Shown here: in pieces, positions 61,833-64,000 of the stretch
Numbering within the stretch: position 1 is the stretch's first letter
Layout: each line of letters starts with the position of its first letter
Source: Leucobacter zeae
GTDB taxonomy: Bacteria > Actinomycetota > Actinomycetes > Actinomycetales > Microbacteriaceae
Direction of reading: 5' to 3'
NCBI RefSeq assembly: GCF_016758175.1
Contig: NZ_QYAB01000002.1
Span: 124,001-188,000 of the forward strand
Length of the DNA: 64,000 nucleotides
The notes under the pieces: generated by a model
The model's input: only the letters and a program-made list of their open reading frames with translations
What the model was told of the DNA's origin: nothing
Database searches by the model: none
Position numbers and translations under genes: made by a program

Positions 61833-62993
61833 ATGGCGAGCACCAATCCGCACCGCCTCGAGGTGCCGAAGCCGTTCATCGAACGGCCCCCGGCCGTGAC
61901 CGGTCCGCTCGCACCCGAGCGCTTCATGAGGATCGTCGCCCTCGTGCTGTTCGTCGGCGCGGCGGTCCTCCCGTTCATCACCGCGACGCCGTACATCATC
62001 TCGATCCTGACGTCGGCCATGATCTACGTGATCCTCGCGATGGGGCTCAACGTGGTCGTCGGCTACGCCGGTCTGCTCGACCTCGGGTTCATCGCATTCA
62101 TGGCGGTGGGCGCGTACACGAGCGGAATCCTCACGACGCAGTTCGGCATGTCGATGTTCGAGACGATCCCCGTGGTGATCGTCGCGTGCATCGCGGCCGG
62201 CCTCATCATCGGCGGACCGACGCTGCGTCTGCGCAGCGACTACCTGGCCATCGTCACGCTCGGCTTCGGCGAGATCATCCGCATCACGGCGAACAACCTG
62301 CAGGTCACGGGCGGTCCGAGCGGCATCCACGGCATCCCGACCTGGTCGTTCTTCGGCTGGTCCTTCGCGGACGGGCTCGACATCGGGGGCATCCACTTCA
62401 ACGCCAAGATCCTGTTCTACTACTTCGTGCTGTTCATCGGCATCGGCCTCGCCGTGGTCGCGGTCTCGAGACTCGGCAAGGGCAAGCTCGGCCGCGCCTG
62501 GAAGTCCGTGCGCGACGACGAGGACGTGAGCGAGGCGATGGGCATCAACGGCTACAAGACCAAGCTGATGGCCTACATCATCGGCGCCGTCTGGGGCGGC
62601 TTCGCCGGCACGCTCATGGCGGGGCATCTCAGCGCGATCTCTCCGAACAGCTTCGAGTTCCTCTACTCGGCGCTCGTGCTCATGGCCGTCGTGCTCGGCG
62701 GCATGGGTTCGACGCCAGGCGTCATCCTCGGCGCGCTCTTCGTCTCGCTCGCACCCGAGGCGCTGCGCGACTTCTCGGAGTGGCGGTACCTGATCTTCGG
62801 CGTACTGCTGGTCGTCGCGATGATCTTCCGCCCGAAGGGGATCTGGCCGGCCACCGCGGTGCTGCCGTTCCTCAAGAAGCGGGAGATCCCGCAGGTGCCG
62901 CCGACGGCGGCCGTCGGCGTGGTCGGCGAACTGGACGACGACGCGCCCGATGACGCAGACGCCCCGGACGGGCGGAAGGGGGACCGACGATGA
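61833..62993 (+). CDS. livM: Branched-chain amino-acid-type ABC transporter permease LivM-like
   Basis: 386 residues. A basic N-terminus leads into about ten segments; MGLNVVVGYAGLLDLGFIAF, TLGFGEIIRI and AGHLSAISPNSFEF are LivM features. The C-terminus is extended by an acidic tail (ELDDDAPDDADAPD). ATG 61833 follows AAAGGG. It overlaps livG by ATGA. Confidence 0.94.
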   Translation: MASTNPHRLEVPKPFIERPPAVTGPLAPERFMRIVALVLFVGAAVLPFITATPYIISILTSAMIYVILAMGLNVVVGYAGLLDLGFIAFMAVGAYTSGILTTQFGMSMFETIPVVIVACIAAGLIIGGPTLRLRSDYLAIVTLGFGEIIRITANNLQVTGGPSGIHGIPTWSFFGWSFADGLDIGGIHFNAKILFYYFVLFIGIGLAVVAVSRLGKGKLGRAWKSVRDDEDVSEAMGINGYKTKLMAYIIGAVWGGFAGTLMAGHLSAISPNSFEFLYSALVLMAVVLGGMGSTPGVILGALFVSLAPEALRDFSEWRYLIFGVLLVVAMIFRPKGIWPATAVLPFLKKREIPQVPPTAAVGVVGELDDDAPDDADAPDGRKGDRR

Positions 62994-63832
62994 GCGGAAC
63001 CGAGCAGAACGCGAGCGGCATCGACCGGAGCGCGGCGGTCGCCGATGCGCCCCCGGCGCGCAGCGGCAGGGTCGTGCTCGAGGTGGAGGGCCTGGCCGTC
63101 GCGTTCGGCGGCATCAAGGCCGTGGACGGGCTCACCTTCCAGGTGCACGAGGGCGAGATCGTCTCGGTGATCGGGCCGAACGGCGCGGGCAAGACGAGCG
63201 CGTTCAACTGCATCTCCGGGTTCTACCGGCCGAACTCCGGCACGGTCGTGTTCGACGGCGAGGAGATCACGCGCAGGAAGCCGTCGCACATCACCGCGAG
63301 GGGGATGGCGCGCACTTTCCAGAACGTGCGGCTGTTCTCGGAGATGACCGTGCTCGAGAACGTGAAGACGGGGATGCACTCGCACCTCGGCCAGAACGTC
63401 TTCGACGCGATGCTGCACACGCCGCGATACCGTCGCAGCGAGGCCCAGTGCGCCGAGGACGCGCGGGGGTGGCTCGACTTCGTGGGGTTCCGCGCCGACG
63501 ACGAGCTGCTCGTGACGCAGCTGCCGTACGGCGAGCAGCGCCGCGTCGAGATCGCCCGAGCGCTCGCGACGCAGCCGAAGCTCATCCTGCTCGACGAGCC
63601 GGGGGCCGGGCTGAACCACAGCGAGAAGAACGAGCTCATGGGCCTCATCCGCAGGATCCGGGACCTCGGGGTCAGCATCGTGCTCATCGAGCACGACATG
63701 GGCCTCGTGATGGAGGTCTCGGAGCGGATCGTCGTGCTGAACTACGGCAAGGAGATCGCGGACGGAACGCCGGCCGAGATCAAGCAGAACCCGGTCGTCA
63801 TCGCGGCCTACCTCGGCGAGGAGGAAGAATGA
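62990..63832 (+). CDS. livG: Branched-chain amino-acid-type ABC transporter ATP-binding protein LivG-like
   Basis: 280 residues. Twenty-eight variable N-terminal residues, then Walker A GPNGAGKTS, FQNVRLFSEMTVLENV, the LPYGEQRRVEIARAL signature (LivG type, with YGEQ in place of SGGQ), Walker B LILLDEPGAGL, and the typical C-terminal NYGKEIADGTPAEI. Overlaps livF by ATGA. Confidence 0.95.
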   Translation: MSGTEQNASGIDRSAAVADAPPARSGRVVLEVEGLAVAFGGIKAVDGLTFQVHEGEIVSVIGPNGAGKTSAFNCISGFYRPNSGTVVFDGEEITRRKPSHITARGMARTFQNVRLFSEMTVLENVKTGMHSHLGQNVFDAMLHTPRYRRSEAQCAEDARGWLDFVGFRADDELLVTQLPYGEQRRVEIARALATQPKLILLDEPGAGLNHSEKNELMGLIRRIRDLGVSIVLIEHDMGLVMEVSERIVVLNYGKEIADGTPAEIKQNPVVIAAYLGEEEE

Positions 63833-64000
63833 CCACACTGACGCTCGAGCACGTCGAGCTCTACTACAACCGGGTGCACGCGCTGCGCGACCTCAGCCTC
63901 GAGGTGCGCGAGGGCGAGATCGTGTCGCTGCTCGGCAACAACGGCGCAGGGAAGACCTCGACCCTGTCGATGATCTCGGGCCTCGTCCGGGCGAAGAGCG
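63829..64000 (+). CDS. livF: Branched-chain amino-acid-type ABC transporter ATP-binding protein LivF-like (cut by window edge)
   Basis: The first 57 codons are visible: LEHVELYYNRVHALRDLSL and Walker A LLGNNGAGKTST, then ISGLVRAKS. The NNGAGKTST version is typical of LivF. The rest lies beyond 64000. Translationally coupled to livG. Confidence 0.93.
   Translation, partial: MTTLTLEHVELYYNRVHALRDLSLEVREGEIVSLLGNNGAGKTSTLSMISGLVRAKS

Overview
The sequence is very GC-rich, uses GTG and TTG starts, often packs a -10-like hexamer directly against the ribosome binding site, and carries the block pcrA - sucC - sucD - PerM-like (DUF6350) gene - purN - purH. The same order is known in Mycobacterium tuberculosis (Rv0949, Rv0951, Rv0952, Rv0955-Rv0957). 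It points to an actinobacterial chromosome, most likely of the Microbacteriaceae (Leucobacter/Microbacterium type). The genus is inference. I saw no tRNA, rRNA, insertion sequence, phage gene or CRISPR array.

Layout. 1-9.2 kb is core: Bax-inhibitor-like membrane protein, glycerophosphodiesterase, asparaginase, PcrA helicase, a TetR regulator and sucCD. From 9.2 to 37.4 kb about 28 kb of accessory DNA lies between sucD and the PerM-like gene. Its first part holds a PolA-like polymerase without a 5' nuclease, a small MetE-like protein, a GAP-family membrane protein, a NarL-type two-component pair and a VOC protein. Its second part (15.8-37.4 kb) is a dense catabolic island. A second accessory block (39.3-45.9 kb) between the PerM-like gene and purN carries a TPP-riboswitch-controlled thiamine importer without its ATPase gene, a P-loop kinase-like protein, metNIQ and an OsmC protein. 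After purNH come a small membrane protein, a ketoglutarate-semialdehyde-type dehydrogenase, an FG-GAP surface protein, an Fbp/PhnSTV-type ABC importer with an inositol-monophosphatase-like enzyme and a UTRA GntR regulator, an agmatine-deiminase-like enzyme, and a branched-chain-amino-acid-type ABC operon that runs off the right edge.

The catabolic island is the most interesting part. It combines a NitT/TauT-type importer with two paralogous binding proteins, three different amidohydrolases (cytosine-deaminase-like, TRZ/ATZ-like and hydantoinase-like), and a pita-bread (M24) protein that has lost three of five metal ligands and so resembles creatinase. It also has an isochorismatase fused to a VOC domain, an enolase-superfamily enzyme, an octopine-dehydrogenase-like and a dipicolinate-synthase-A-like dehydrogenase, a 4-OT tautomerase, two SDRs, a TIM-barrel isomerase, a TPP-dependent E1 alpha/beta pair with a stand-alone lipoyl protein, an aldehyde dehydrogenase and a FadR-type GntR regulator. 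A shared 10-bp motif and several palindromes lie at the operon starts. I infer a pathway for uptake and ring opening or deamination of a small nitrogen-rich (hydantoin-, creatinine- or pyrimidine-like) compound, feeding its carbon skeleton through dehydrogenases. The substrate cannot be read from sequence.

Operons are separated by long GC-rich hairpins (8-27 bp stems, many perfect), usually without T-tracts, between convergent genes or just behind binding-protein genes.
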